Positions 45,375 to 53,063 of a stretch of 64,000 nucleotides of DNA are shown one piece after another. The DNA is from JAIEOG01 sp964611895 (GTDB lineage: Bacteria; Bdellovibrionota; FAC87; UBA2466). The notes below the pieces were generated by a model, which worked only from the letters and a program-made list of their open reading frames with translations, did not search any database and was not told where the DNA came from. The stretch spans positions 28,587-92,586 of the forward strand of contig CAZTDN010000008.1 of NCBI GenBank assembly GCA_964611895.1, given 5' to 3'. The position numbers and the translations under genes are program-made. Numbering within the stretch: the first letter of the stretch is position 1; the number at the start of each line of letters is the position of its first letter.

Positions 45375-46787
45375 CTAATGCAGAGACTCTTCTCTGACCC
45401 CACCAGAAATTCGATGACGCTTTAAGCGGCGATAGAGAGTCGGACGAGACACTTTGAGATGCTTTGCCATCTCGTCGAGAGTCCCTTGATACTGATCCAG
45501 ACATTGTTGAAGAATCTGTTTTTCGTAGGCATCCAAATACGACTCTAACCCCAAATCTAAGACCCGACGGAAATCATCCACAGAGGCCTGTACTTCGACC
45601 ACCGATTCCATCGTTTCGTTAGGGCTGCGGTACATTGGAGGAACATGCTCAATCTCAATGGTGTCAGAACCACGAGAGCGTAACACCAGAAACTCCACAG
45701 CATCCTGGAACTCCCGTACATTGCCCTCTTCCCAACGCTGTTCACGCAAGAGCGTAAGCACTTCCGGGTTATAGGGCTTATCAAAACCCGCAAACTTTTG
45801 AATAAAATGCTCTAGCAAAAGCGGGATATCGCCCTGACGATCCCGTAGTGGGGGAATATTGACCACAACTTGAGAAATGCGCGAGTAGAGGTCTTTTCGG
45901 AATTTTCCTTCCTCTACCATCTTGCGCAAATTTCGATTGGTTGCTGCAATGATTCGCACATCTGCCTTGCGCTTAACATCGTCTCCCAGGCGATAATATT
46001 CCATTGAATCCAAAAACGTGAGGAACATTGCCTGCGTCTCCAAAGGCATTTCCCCAATTTCGTCTAGGAAAAGGTCTCCTCCCCTAGCCAATTCAACCAG
46101 ACCTCGTTTATCCGAAATCGCCCCCGTAAAAGCGCCTTTCTTGTGTCCAAAAAGCTGATCTTGGAACTGTTCGGTATTCAAACAAGCACAGTTCAACTGC
46201 TCAAAAGGCCGCATCTGCCCAGTGAGCTCAGCGACGACTTCGCTCGAGTAGCGGGCGAACGGGGTTTTACCCACCCCGGTTTCCCCAACCAAAAGAACGC
46301 GCAGCGAAGCAGCTTCGGCAATCATTTGCTTTGCTCGCAATACCCCACTGTCTTTTCCGACGATCTTAGACTCGGCTGCCGATTTTTCAAAAGCGCGCTG
46401 GTATACGCGTGTCCGCATGCTACCCGTAAGCACTTTGTCCAACTTCATTTCCAAAGTCTCTCGGTCGAACGGTTTTTCCAAATAGTCATCCGCCCCGAGC
46501 TTGATGCACTTAACGACTGTAGGGACTTCCCGGTACCCGGAAACGACAATTGCGGGTTTTTCCGGAAAACGTTTCTTGAAGATAGTCAAAAACTCGATCC
46601 CGTCATGATCGGATTCCTGAAGATTGATGTCCACCATCGCACCATCGACATCTTCATTCTCCAAAATAGACACCGCTTTTTGGAAGGAGCTCGCCAAAAA
46701 GAGCTTGTACTTCCCGCCCATGGCAATTTGCAGCGCTTCCAATGCCAACACTTCATCATCCAGAATCAACAACGACTTTGTACTCAC
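45375..46787 (-). CDS. NtrC-family sigma-54-dependent response regulator
   Basis: 470 residues from a GTG at 46785-46787 with GAGG six bases upstream. Receiver domain (1-120) with phosphoacceptor Asp53 (GAMVDINL) and the acidic pair Asp10-Asp11. AAA+ domain with Walker A GETGVGKT, the sigma-54 contact loop GAFTGA, and Walker B DEIGEMP. C-terminal Fis-type helix-turn-helix (ETYLDAYEKQIL..., DEMAKHLKVSRPTLYRRLKRH). It activates sigma-54 promoters after phosphorylation. It follows the pentapeptide-repeat gene in the same direction with 130 bases between, so it is likely the last gene of the injection-system operon and may control its own cluster. No partner histidine kinase is in the window. Confidence 0.93.
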   Translation of the reverse strand: MSTKSLLILDDEVLALEALQIAMGGKYKLFLASSFQKAVSILENEDVDGAMVDINLQESDHDGIEFLTIFKKRFPEKPAIVVSGYREVPTVVKCIKLGADDYLEKPFDRETLEMKLDKVLTGSMRTRVYQRAFEKSAAESKIVGKDSGVLRAKQMIAEAASLRVLLVGETGVGKTPFARYSSEVVAELTGQMRPFEQLNCACLNTEQFQDQLFGHKKGAFTGAISDKRGLVELARGGDLFLDEIGEMPLETQAMFLTFLDSMEYYRLGDDVKRKADVRIIAATNRNLRKMVEEGKFRKDLYSRISQVVVNIPPLRDRQGDIPLLLEHFIQKFAGFDKPYNPEVLTLLREQRWEEGNVREFQDAVEFLVLRSRGSDTIEIEHVPPMYRSPNETMESVVEVQASVDDFRRVLDLGLESYLDAYEKQILQQCLDQYQGTLDEMAKHLKVSRPTLYRRLKRHRISGGVREESLH

Positions 46788-46917
46788 AGTGCCTCTTTCT
46801 ACCTGCAGATTGAAAAACGGCGGCACCGTATCAAAAATGAGACCCGAAGGAAAGAGGGATTCCACCGCCCCCTCTGAAAAATCATTAAATTCAAAAGCTT
46901 GTCTCATACCACTCCAA

Positions 46918-47400
46918 TCATCTTTCAATTCCACTGAACCGATCTGCAGGTGGTGCAAGCGGTTCCGAGGGCGCGGGGCACTGGGGCACTCCGGAACTCA
47001 CCGCTTGCTCGGGCTCAGCTCGGGTGGCCTCGTAACAGTCCAAGCGCCGTATTCCCGAAGCTACTTCTGGATCGGACGCAAACTCGCACCCATCAAAAAC
47101 GCAGTGGTCAAAAACTGCTTGGCGGAAAGTGCTTTTTCTAAAATCCACTTCGCGAAAGTAAACGTGTGTAAATTCTACACAGCTAAAATCGACCTCCTGG
47201 AGTTCAAGACCGATCCAATACCCACCCTCAAAAGTACAATGCAGTATGGACCAGCGCTCCCACGCTCCTCCCTGAACCACCAGCGACCTTGCTCGCTCCT
47301 CAAACCAATACCCATTCGAAAATCGCGCACCTTCCCAGAGCTGCGGCTCGAGTGAAAGCACCCCGCGCTGACGTCGGTCTGTTCCTTCAATAGCGTTCAT
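46918..47400 (-). CDS. Pentapeptide-repeat-like protein in injection-system operon
   Basis: 160 residues. The middle (about 55-110) has tandem five-residue steps with aromatic/Leu centres: ELQEVDFSCVEFTHVYFREV, then DFRKSTFRQAVFDHCVF. This is a right-handed beta-helix pattern of pentapeptide repeats. The C-terminal 40 residues are Pro/Glu-rich and likely flexible. No signal peptide. Position at the end of the structural genes makes it a candidate cargo, immunity or tip-associated protein, but that is inference. Confidence 0.6.
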   Translation of the reverse strand: MNAIEGTDRRQRGVLSLEPQLWEGARFSNGYWFEERARSLVVQGGAWERWSILHCTFEGGYWIGLELQEVDFSCVEFTHVYFREVDFRKSTFRQAVFDHCVFDGCEFASDPEVASGIRRLDCYEATRAEPEQAVSSGVPQCPAPSEPLAPPADRFSGIER

Positions 47401-47409
47401 GCAGCCCTC

Positions 47410-48402
47410 CTAGGCGCGAATCAATGTCAATTCATGCAACGGCATGCTCGAACGTACTGAGGTGCGACACCCAGCGATCAGGTACTTGCCATGCAAAGAT
47501 TTTTCGGGAGCCGATTTCAGCTCCAAGCAATCCCCGGGCAAACCGGGTAAATGAGCTGTGAAAAACCGAAAGATTTCAGAACCGGCCGCCCGCTTTGACA
47601 ATCGGTTAGCAAGGATCTGCTCCATCTGTTCCGGAGAAGTAGCCCCAGGACATACAGTTTCCATTCGCCCGCCGGCGAGCATTCGGTTTTTCTTGGCCTC
47701 AAAACTAGATGCATTTTTCAAAAAACCCAGAGGTGAATAAAGCGCACTACGGGAGAGTTCAGTCTTGCGAGCCCTTCCCTCGTTGGAATCGATGGAAAAC
47801 ACTTCGGCTGAGTCGTACATAAACCCACTCGTACGCGCGCTTGAAATGGAGCCAAGATAAGCCCCCTCAAAAGGCCCCGATTCCCGATGGGATCCTAAAC
47901 GAATGAAATGCATTTCTTTCGATACAGAATGAACCAAGAAATAAAAACCAAAGTCTTCAGAGATACTTTGCAAGTGCTCTAGATAGGATTTCCCCCCTAA
48001 GTCCATTCCAGGCATTTTTAGACCGAACTTCCCAAAAAATCGTGGACGCAGCCCAACCAAAGACGCAATCTTCTTTAAAAAATCTTCGAGGTGTTGATCT
48101 TTTAAAAACTCACTCTCAAAAACTCGGCTCAGAATCTCCAGGGAATCGCGGTATTCCAGCTCTACTTCATGAAGGTCGTTGCATCGAACAGCAAACAAAT
48201 CTGCTTGGAACAGCTGTTTCCCATTGCACTTCAACCCCGCCACCTTGGAAATCGAGCTCAAACTAAATTCAGCACGCTGTTTCACCGTGAGTGTTTTTTT
48301 TATCGTAAGCGTCGTGGGACGATCCAAAAAGCAACTCAACTCCGCGGACTTCAGAGTTCCCGGTCCGTCCGCCAATATTTCAAATGGCTTTTGTTTACTC
48401 AT
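47410..48402 (-). CDS. Injection-system hub protein, phage gpD/gp27-like
   Basis: 330 residues from the ATG at 48400-48402 (overlapping the radical SAM stop, ATGA). Likely fold: VEL-EYRDSLEILSRVFESEFLKDQHLEDFLKKIASLVGL around the first third, then LEHLQSISEDFGFYFLVHSVSKEMHFIRLG, the pattern of the hub domain in late-control-gene-D and VgrG N-termini (a LysM-like helix-strand unit reading 'fl.qiaedlgfyw...'). This would be the base of the central spike. The gp5-like spike part is encoded separately at 62904-63620. Confidence 0.65.
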   Translation of the reverse strand: MSKQKPFEILADGPGTLKSAELSCFLDRPTTLTIKKTLTVKQRAEFSLSSISKVAGLKCNGKQLFQADLFAVRCNDLHEVELEYRDSLEILSRVFESEFLKDQHLEDFLKKIASLVGLRPRFFGKFGLKMPGMDLGGKSYLEHLQSISEDFGFYFLVHSVSKEMHFIRLGSHRESGPFEGAYLGSISSARTSGFMYDSAEVFSIDSNEGRARKTELSRSALYSPLGFLKNASSFEAKKNRMLAGGRMETVCPGATSPEQMEQILANRLSKRAAGSEIFRFFTAHLPGLPGDCLELKSAPEKSLHGKYLIAGCRTSVRSSMPLHELTLIRA

Positions 48403-49139
48403 CCTTTGCCCCCGACCAGAACTCGCATACCGGCCTTTTTTGCCAACACGACGAGTTCTTCGACCTGCTCCACAGGCGCCTGTACCAAACCCTTTTCTGG
48501 AGAAATGAAACACGTCATTAGGTTTAGGTACCCTTGGAATCCCACATCTCGGAGCGCATCGATTACTCGAACGCTGTCTTGTTGAAAGCCGGGCATGAGC
48601 AGGTGGCGAATAATCATTCCATGGGTCAGTCGACCATGCTCCATCACTGGCGAACCGTGCGTTGCCATGAAGGAGGAGACGGCTTTTTGAGTAATGGATC
48701 CGTAACGAGATGGAAGTGCCACTGCAGTCGCCGCTTCCGAACCCCACACCTTAAAATCCGGTACAACGACGTCTGCCACTTGTGCTACTCGCTGAACCAG
48801 CGAAACGGACTCGTACCCACTGATCTTGGCAACCAGTGGGATATGCCTGCCCTCACCCTGTTTAAACTTCAGTAGGACCGATTCGATTTTGCTCCAAACA
48901 TGGCTGGGTGATATCAAACTCAAATTGCGGGCTCCTGATACTAACAGACGAGCCAAAAGCTCTGTAAAGCCATCCGTTGAGTAATCGTTTCCCAGATGAT
49001 GCACCGAAGTCTCCGGAGTGTAGCAAAAACTGCAGGCCAAATGGCACCCGGAGAACACCACCATTCCAGAGCGCTCATTCCCCAGAACAATGGGTTCTTC
49101 ACCTCCATGGAGCCCTGCCCGAAGGATTCGAACACTCAA
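48399..49139 (-). CDS. Radical SAM protein (PflX-like) within injection-system operon
   Basis: 246 residues from a TTG with AGGAGG seven bases upstream. The [4Fe-4S] motif C-x3-C-x2-C is Cys32-Cys36-Cys39 in FSGCHLACSFCY. The preceding HGGEEPIVLG resembles the PflX-type group (activating-enzyme-like radical SAM proteins: H-x-G-E-E-P ... G-S-G-x-x-F-S-G-C). A TIM-barrel follows. Small for a radical SAM enzyme, without extra cluster domains. It overlaps both neighbouring genes by four bases (55-residue gene upstream, hub gene downstream). Substrate unknown; a modification of a component of the machine is the simplest idea. Confidence 0.85.
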   Translation of the reverse strand: MSVRILRAGLHGGEEPIVLGNERSGMVVFSGCHLACSFCYTPETSVHHLGNDYSTDGFTELLARLLVSGARNLSLISPSHVWSKIESVLLKFKQGEGRHIPLVAKISGYESVSLVQRVAQVADVVVPDFKVWGSEAATAVALPSRYGSITQKAVSSFMATHGSPVMEHGRLTHGMIIRHLLMPGFQQDSVRVIDALRDVGFQGYLNLMTCFISPEKGLVQAPVEQVEELVVLAKKAGMRVLVGGKG

Positions 49140-49303
49140 AACAAGTCCTCCTCTTCGGTGACTCCCACCATGCGGCGCACTGAGTCCCAGAGATCGGTCA
49201 CAACCAGATCTCCATCGGCTTTGATGAATATTCGCGTTACGGGAATGGCTTTGGAAGGCTCTTGGTCTTCACAGCTAGTTAGTTGCCGCGCTTCAGGAGG
49301 CAT
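49136..49303 (-). CDS. 55-residue protein of unknown function
   Basis: Starts at an ATG (49301-49303) with GGGAGG at ideal spacing; longer frames to 49318 or 49348 lack such a site. It ends TDLWDSVRRMVGVTEEEDLF, acidic. One Cys (TSCEDQ). In cyanobacteria the DUF1257/DUF2997 genes neighbour a small ferredoxin gene; this protein sits in a similar place but has no cluster cysteines. Overlaps its neighbours on both sides, so it is part of the operon. Confidence 0.55.
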   Translation of the reverse strand: MPPEARQLTSCEDQEPSKAIPVTRIFIKADGDLVVTDLWDSVRRMVGVTEEEDLF

Positions 49304-49508
49304 CTTTACCTCCCGCATCTTGGTGCGCTGTGATCTCTTGGTCGTCACGCACTGAAAAGAACGAATCTTTCCTGGTCTTGTCGGAAATCGTGCCTAATAC
49401 GGACTCAAACGGAGCGCTTATTGCATCACACTCAGTCCCGAGGGCTCCTTCAATGTCCATCTGAACCTCACCCAATGGACTGATTCTGAAGTGAATTTTT
49501 TTCACCAT
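49293..49508 (-). CDS. DUF2997 family protein
   Basis: 71 residues. The N-terminal 45 (MVKKIHFRISPLGEVQMDIE, then GALGTECDAISAPFE) fit DUF2997: a basic strand, Gly-x-Val, then Gly-x-x-G-x-x-C. This small family of unknown function is nearly always next to DUF1257. Its ATG overlaps the DUF1257 stop by seven bases. Its presence inside an injection-system operon is unusual. Confidence 0.75.
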   Translation of the reverse strand: MVKKIHFRISPLGEVQMDIEGALGTECDAISAPFESVLGTISDKTRKDSFFSVRDDQEITAHQDAGGKDAS

Positions 49509-49894
49509 TGCGCCACCACCATCTCGATTGTTCCATCTTCCGATTCTTTTAGTTCAACCTCATACCCCTGTTGCGCCGCCGTGGTTAAAATCGCCTGCTT
49601 TGCATACGCCCTTTTAACGTCGCACAAAAACCGCTCCGGCTCGATTCCAGAAACCCGAGGGAGCAACTCCCAATCTCCGACGAGTGAATAAGATCCATCC
49701 TCAGCACGAGAAAAACCAATGTCATAGTGGGTTTCTGTCAGAACTTTAAACTCGGCTTGCTGAGTTTCCCCAAAATACCCTCGCACCTGTCTGCCAGCTT
49801 CTCCTTCAACAATCGTGAGTCCAAGTTCCACGAGCGCTTTTTTGAGGACTTCTTTGTCATTCAGACGGGTTTTTACCTGAGTAAAATGTGACAT
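49502..49894 (-). CDS. DUF1257 (Ycf35) family protein
   Basis: 130 residues. It opens MSHFTQVKTRLNDKEVLKKA, the family start (Met-Ser-His-Phe-Thr-x-x-x-Thr), followed by LGLTIVE, RGYFGETQQAEF (here R-G-Y-F-G) and YDIGFSRAEDGSYSLVGDWE. The Ycf35 family is widespread in cyanobacteria and plastids and unexplained. Known neighbours are DUF2997 and the Ycf46 ATPase; here DUF2997 follows and the Ycf46-like ATPase heads the divergent arm. It overlaps the gpI-like gene by 22 bases. Confidence 0.85.
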   Translation of the reverse strand: MSHFTQVKTRLNDKEVLKKALVELGLTIVEGEAGRQVRGYFGETQQAEFKVLTETHYDIGFSRAEDGSYSLVGDWELLPRVSGIEPERFLCDVKRAYAKQAILTTAAQQGYEVELKESEDGTIEMVVAQW

Positions 49895-50475
49895 GGGATC
49901 CTCCCTAAGCGCTGCGGAGCGAGTGGAGGTAAGTGCCGGCGAGGCGCCGCTACAACAATCTCCACCCCCAAAGGTAATAAGGTGCGGGCATTTTGAATAA
50001 ACTCGGCAACGATGCTTTCCGAAAAAACTTCTTCAGTTCGAATGAAGATAGTTTCGTGCCTATCTCGCCGTTTAGCTAAACGGACAACGCTCCCAAGACC
50101 AAATCGAGACTTTGGGTACGGCCGGCCAAACCGCGCACGGCTCCCAGGAAAATAGATCTGCGCTAACTGTTCAACCCCAGCCAAAGTTCCTCTTAAAAAA
50201 AGGATCGTGTCTCGAGCATGAAACAGAGCCCTTATTTGAGAATCGGCCAACGTGGAATGAAACCAGCCCAAAGCGGACAGGGTTTTCTTCTGATTTGTCA
50301 GACAGCTTGTGTCCGACTGCAAGTCAAATGCGGACTGGAACACCCTCAGAGCAAAATGCTCACAGAGTTTGTCCATGACTGTGACGACTCCCCACTGGTT
50401 TGATTCGCCTACACGAAGATCCGTCTTTAGATAGTCCGGAATTTCTCTTGACGGTCGAAGCGCGTCACCCAGCAT
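49873..50475 (-). CDS. Phage tail protein I (gpI)-like baseplate protein
   Basis: 200 residues. The part LFHARDTILFLRGTLAGVEQLAQIYFPG has the R-G-T-x-x-G-v-x-x-L core of the gpI-like family (tail protein I, Afp12-like), a baseplate wedge component. N- and C-terminal parts are less typical. It follows the gpJ/gp6-like gene with an 11-base overlap, which is the normal order J-I in contractile phages and injection systems. Confidence 0.65.
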   Translation of the reverse strand: MLGDALRPSREIPDYLKTDLRVGESNQWGVVTVMDKLCEHFALRVFQSAFDLQSDTSCLTNQKKTLSALGWFHSTLADSQIRALFHARDTILFLRGTLAGVEQLAQIYFPGSRARFGRPYPKSRFGLGSVVRLAKRRDRHETIFIRTEEVFSESIVAEFIQNARTLLPLGVEIVVAAPRRHLPPLAPQRLGRIPCHILLR

Positions 50476-51781
50476 GGTTTATCTCCATAGAAGTGTTTTC
50501 CACTTCGAACACGAACAATTGCCCTGGTTCTCGCTTAAGGCTGGAAACAACTCTCCCTTCATTGCCGATACGCACCGAGTTCAATAATGAATCAAACTGT
50601 ATCTCTCGTCCCACTTCGAGCCTCCCAAGAGGAGGTGGTTGCATTTCGCGTACCAGGCTTGGATTGGGCTCGTTTAGCTTGACTAGGGTGGAATAGAAAA
50701 ACTCCACGCGAAAAGGGGTCTGTATGGGACAGATCTTTCTTAAACAGTCATCGGCACGTTCAAGCAACTCAGCACTGTTCTCAACAGCCAACAAGTAGAA
50801 AACAAGCTCTCCAGACGAAGAGACAGCATGCTCCACCCGACGAATGCGGGAGTCGACTCCGGCTATGGCTTGGCAAAGCGCATTGGGATAAACTGCTGCC
50901 TGCGGCCGGCGTGGCAACTCACGTACCAGAGCGTAAAACCGATCGAGATACGCTTGCGGGCTCTCCTTGGGAATACCCTCACTCAATGAACGAAATTGAG
51001 ACACCGCTCCAATCACCTTGGGGTAATCAGAGCAATAGGCACTCGATTCCGGCAACGTCGTCGCCCCAGGATCCAAAACACAGTCCCGCAAACGCACGCG
51101 AACACCCCCAGAAAATTCTCGAGAAGCTTCGGCCGCAAAGGGAAGAATGACTTCGTGGCGAACGGAGTTATAAAAAAAACACTTCGAGAATCTCTGCGGA
51201 TCTTCAGCCCGAATGCTCAGCAGGCTAGTATCTTCCTTATCAAATTCGATAACGCGTTCGTCTGGCAGATGTAGAAAGAGTTTGGAGGGAATCTCCACAA
51301 GGTCTTTGGGTAATGGTATTCTCTCCCACGGCACTCCTCGCAGCTCTTGCAAATCTAGCTCCTCTTGCACTCTGTAAATTTCAGCGGCAACTTCACTTAC
51401 ACTGTCACTGGTGGGTTGCACGGTGAAATCCGCGAGAGTGCGGGCGTATAGAAGATTTTCTTCGTTGCGAAACCGAAGCACGGTCCCTTTTTCCAAGAGA
51501 GTGGAGGTTCGGAGTTTAGATGCTGGTTTGATCTCTAATGAAATGGTTGGCAATCTAGCCGCATGCGCGGAAAACCCAACCAGACTGGGAAGGGAGTTGA
51601 GCAAAGTCTCCACCAGAGAATGTTGCTGCTGTTCAATTCGGGCGAGTATCTCCTCGAGAGATTCTGCCAGAACTTTCATCGGGTCCCATGGCGACATCCC
51701 ACCCCATCCCGGCACATGAGCTTGAAAACTGGCGTCCACGATTTGACGATAGAAAGTCCTGCTGTCTGGTAGGTTATGCAT
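50465..51781 (-). CDS. Baseplate J (gp6)-like wedge protein
   Basis: 438 residues from the ATG at 51779-51781; the longer frame to 51919 has no support. It fits the gpJ/gp6 (Afp11) place: an N-terminal helical part (YRQIVDASFQAHVPGWGGMSPWDPMK), a beta-rich middle with LRTSTLLEKGTVLRF, and RNPLSEG-like GIPKESPQAYLDRFYALVRE, which is a typical gpJ block, then VDSRIRRVEHAVSSSGELVFYL. It would join the wedge with the hub. Overlaps the gp25-like gene by eight bases. Confidence 0.7.
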   Translation of the reverse strand: MHNLPDSRTFYRQIVDASFQAHVPGWGGMSPWDPMKVLAESLEEILARIEQQQHSLVETLLNSLPSLVGFSAHAARLPTISLEIKPASKLRTSTLLEKGTVLRFRNEENLLYARTLADFTVQPTSDSVSEVAAEIYRVQEELDLQELRGVPWERIPLPKDLVEIPSKLFLHLPDERVIEFDKEDTSLLSIRAEDPQRFSKCFFYNSVRHEVILPFAAEASREFSGGVRVRLRDCVLDPGATTLPESSAYCSDYPKVIGAVSQFRSLSEGIPKESPQAYLDRFYALVRELPRRPQAAVYPNALCQAIAGVDSRIRRVEHAVSSSGELVFYLLAVENSAELLERADDCLRKICPIQTPFRVEFFYSTLVKLNEPNPSLVREMQPPPLGRLEVGREIQFDSLLNSVRIGNEGRVVSSLKREPGQLFVFEVENTSMEINHAG

Positions 51782-52151
51782 GAAGCGCCACCTTGACTTG
51801 TCCTGGCTTGCAGTTTTGCTTGATTTCAAAATCAACCCAGACTTCCGTTTGCCCTTCTTCGGCAAGGCTAGATCGCACTTCGACCTCGCGAACCTTGATG
51901 CGCGGCTCGCTGACTGCAAGTGCGTGCAGGACCGCTTCCTTCATTTCGATCAAAACGCTTTGACTTAGTGGGCGAAACAAAAATGCGTGCAACTGGCTTC
52001 CGAGCCTTGGCTCCGCTGGGCGTTCTCCTAATCGAGTAAGTAGAAGGGCTCGAATACTAGCCTTGATGTGCTCCTCCACAGAAGCCGCACGTAAGATCAC
52101 CCCTCCCCGCCCATCACTCTCTAGAACATACCCGGCCCCTTGAGATCTCAT
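51774..52151 (-). CDS. GPW/gp25-like baseplate protein
   Basis: 125 residues. IRALLLTRLGERPAEPRLGSQLHAFLF is the signature of the gp25/GPW (Afp9, TssE) family: L-L-x-T-x-x-G-E-R ... G-S-x-L-x-x-x-x-F. It sits in the baseplate and starts sheath assembly. The frame is short and complete, and it overlaps neighbours on both sides by four to eight bases. Confidence 0.88.
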   Translation of the reverse strand: MRSQGAGYVLESDGRGGVILRAASVEEHIKASIRALLLTRLGERPAEPRLGSQLHAFLFRPLSQSVLIEMKEAVLHALAVSEPRIKVREVEVRSSLAEEGQTEVWVDFEIKQNCKPGQVKVALHA

Positions 52152-52588
52152 CTCCGAACTCCTTCGTAAGTGCCGTCGGAAACTAGTTCAATTTCGACAC
52201 GCATGCTAAGAACTTCACCCTTTGGGTCAAATCGGGTCGAAGTACACCGATATCCTCGAACAAACCCTCTAAACAAAGTACTGCCCATCTTGAACTCAAC
52301 TGGAGAAACACTCATCGTCTCGGAGTCGATTTCATTTAGCTCGATGAAAAACTTTCTCACTGAGTGTATTGCCTCCGACGAGATCCCCATATCTGTATCG
52401 AAAAACAGCTGAACTCGAAACGCAGCAGCGCCACCACACCGAAATGCGACCATAGGAGCTGGCATGCCTACCTGCGGTTCATAGGCAAAATCGTAATTTT
52501 GGCTCAGCTCGTACTGTTCCGGGTTGCAACCAAAAACTACTTCTGTACCGGTTTTACAGTTCTTCAATTTCCCTTTTGTTACTTCCAT
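52148..52588 (-). CDS. CIS tube-domain protein (Afp7-like)
   Basis: 146 residues. The pattern FGCNPEQYELSQNYDF, VQLFFDTDM, SVSPVEFKMGSTLFRGFVRGY, FDPKGEVLSMRVEIELV fits the CIS-tube domain of Afp7-like proteins, which join the inner tube with the hub. The C-terminal LysM domain seen in many Afp7 proteins is absent. Located between the tube and gp25-like genes. Confidence 0.75.
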   Translation of the reverse strand: MEVTKGKLKNCKTGTEVVFGCNPEQYELSQNYDFAYEPQVGMPAPMVAFRCGGAAAFRVQLFFDTDMGISSEAIHSVRKFFIELNEIDSETMSVSPVEFKMGSTLFRGFVRGYRCTSTRFDPKGEVLSMRVEIELVSDGTYEGVRR

Positions 52589-52597
52589 TTTATTCCT

Positions 52598-53029
52598 CTA
52601 CGGCCGAATTCCCTCGTGAGCGAACTCTAAGTATTCCACAGTTAAGTCCGCGCCATCCCGATTCAAACTCGGGCCCAACCAACGACAGGGCCAGGCATCC
52701 AATACTTTCCAGCTGCGGATAGAGTTGCGCTGAGAATCTAATAGTTGAATCGTTAGAGTTTGGCGTTTGAGCGGCTTGCTATAGTCGCAAACGTCAAGAA
52801 ACCAGTCGAACAACCCCCGCTTGCTGCCCTTTGCGCTCACACTGCCTTTGCTGAACACTATTTTGTTCACTCGCGGTTGCCCACGTACAGCGTGGGGTGC
52901 GCCACTTTTGCCGCCTTCGGGGATATACACCACGTCGATTTCGGCCTGCAGTCCGTCACAACTTTGAAATACTGCTTCCTCAAAGTCCTCCATAACGACC
53001 TTGAAGTACGTCGTAACCCCTTCTGACAT
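52598..53029 (-). CDS. Second tail tube-like protein (gp19/Afp5-like)
   Basis: 143 residues from the ATG at 53027-53029 with AAGGA upstream. The strands FKVVMEDFEEAVFQSCDGL, RVNKIVFSKGSVSAKG, LFDWFLDV, KRQTLTIQLLDSQRNSIRSW and GADLTVEYLEFAHEG match tube proteins of the gp19-like family; the (I/V)...LDSQ...W pattern is also in the main tube protein at 54187-54621. Likely Afp5-equivalent, the first ring of the tube on the hub. Confidence 0.85.
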   Translation of the reverse strand: MSEGVTTYFKVVMEDFEEAVFQSCDGLQAEIDVVYIPEGGKSGAPHAVRGQPRVNKIVFSKGSVSAKGSKRGLFDWFLDVCDYSKPLKRQTLTIQLLDSQRNSIRSWKVLDAWPCRWLGPSLNRDGADLTVEYLEFAHEGIRP

Positions 53030-53063
53030 TTCTGATCCTTGCAACGCCACTTGCCCATCCTCC

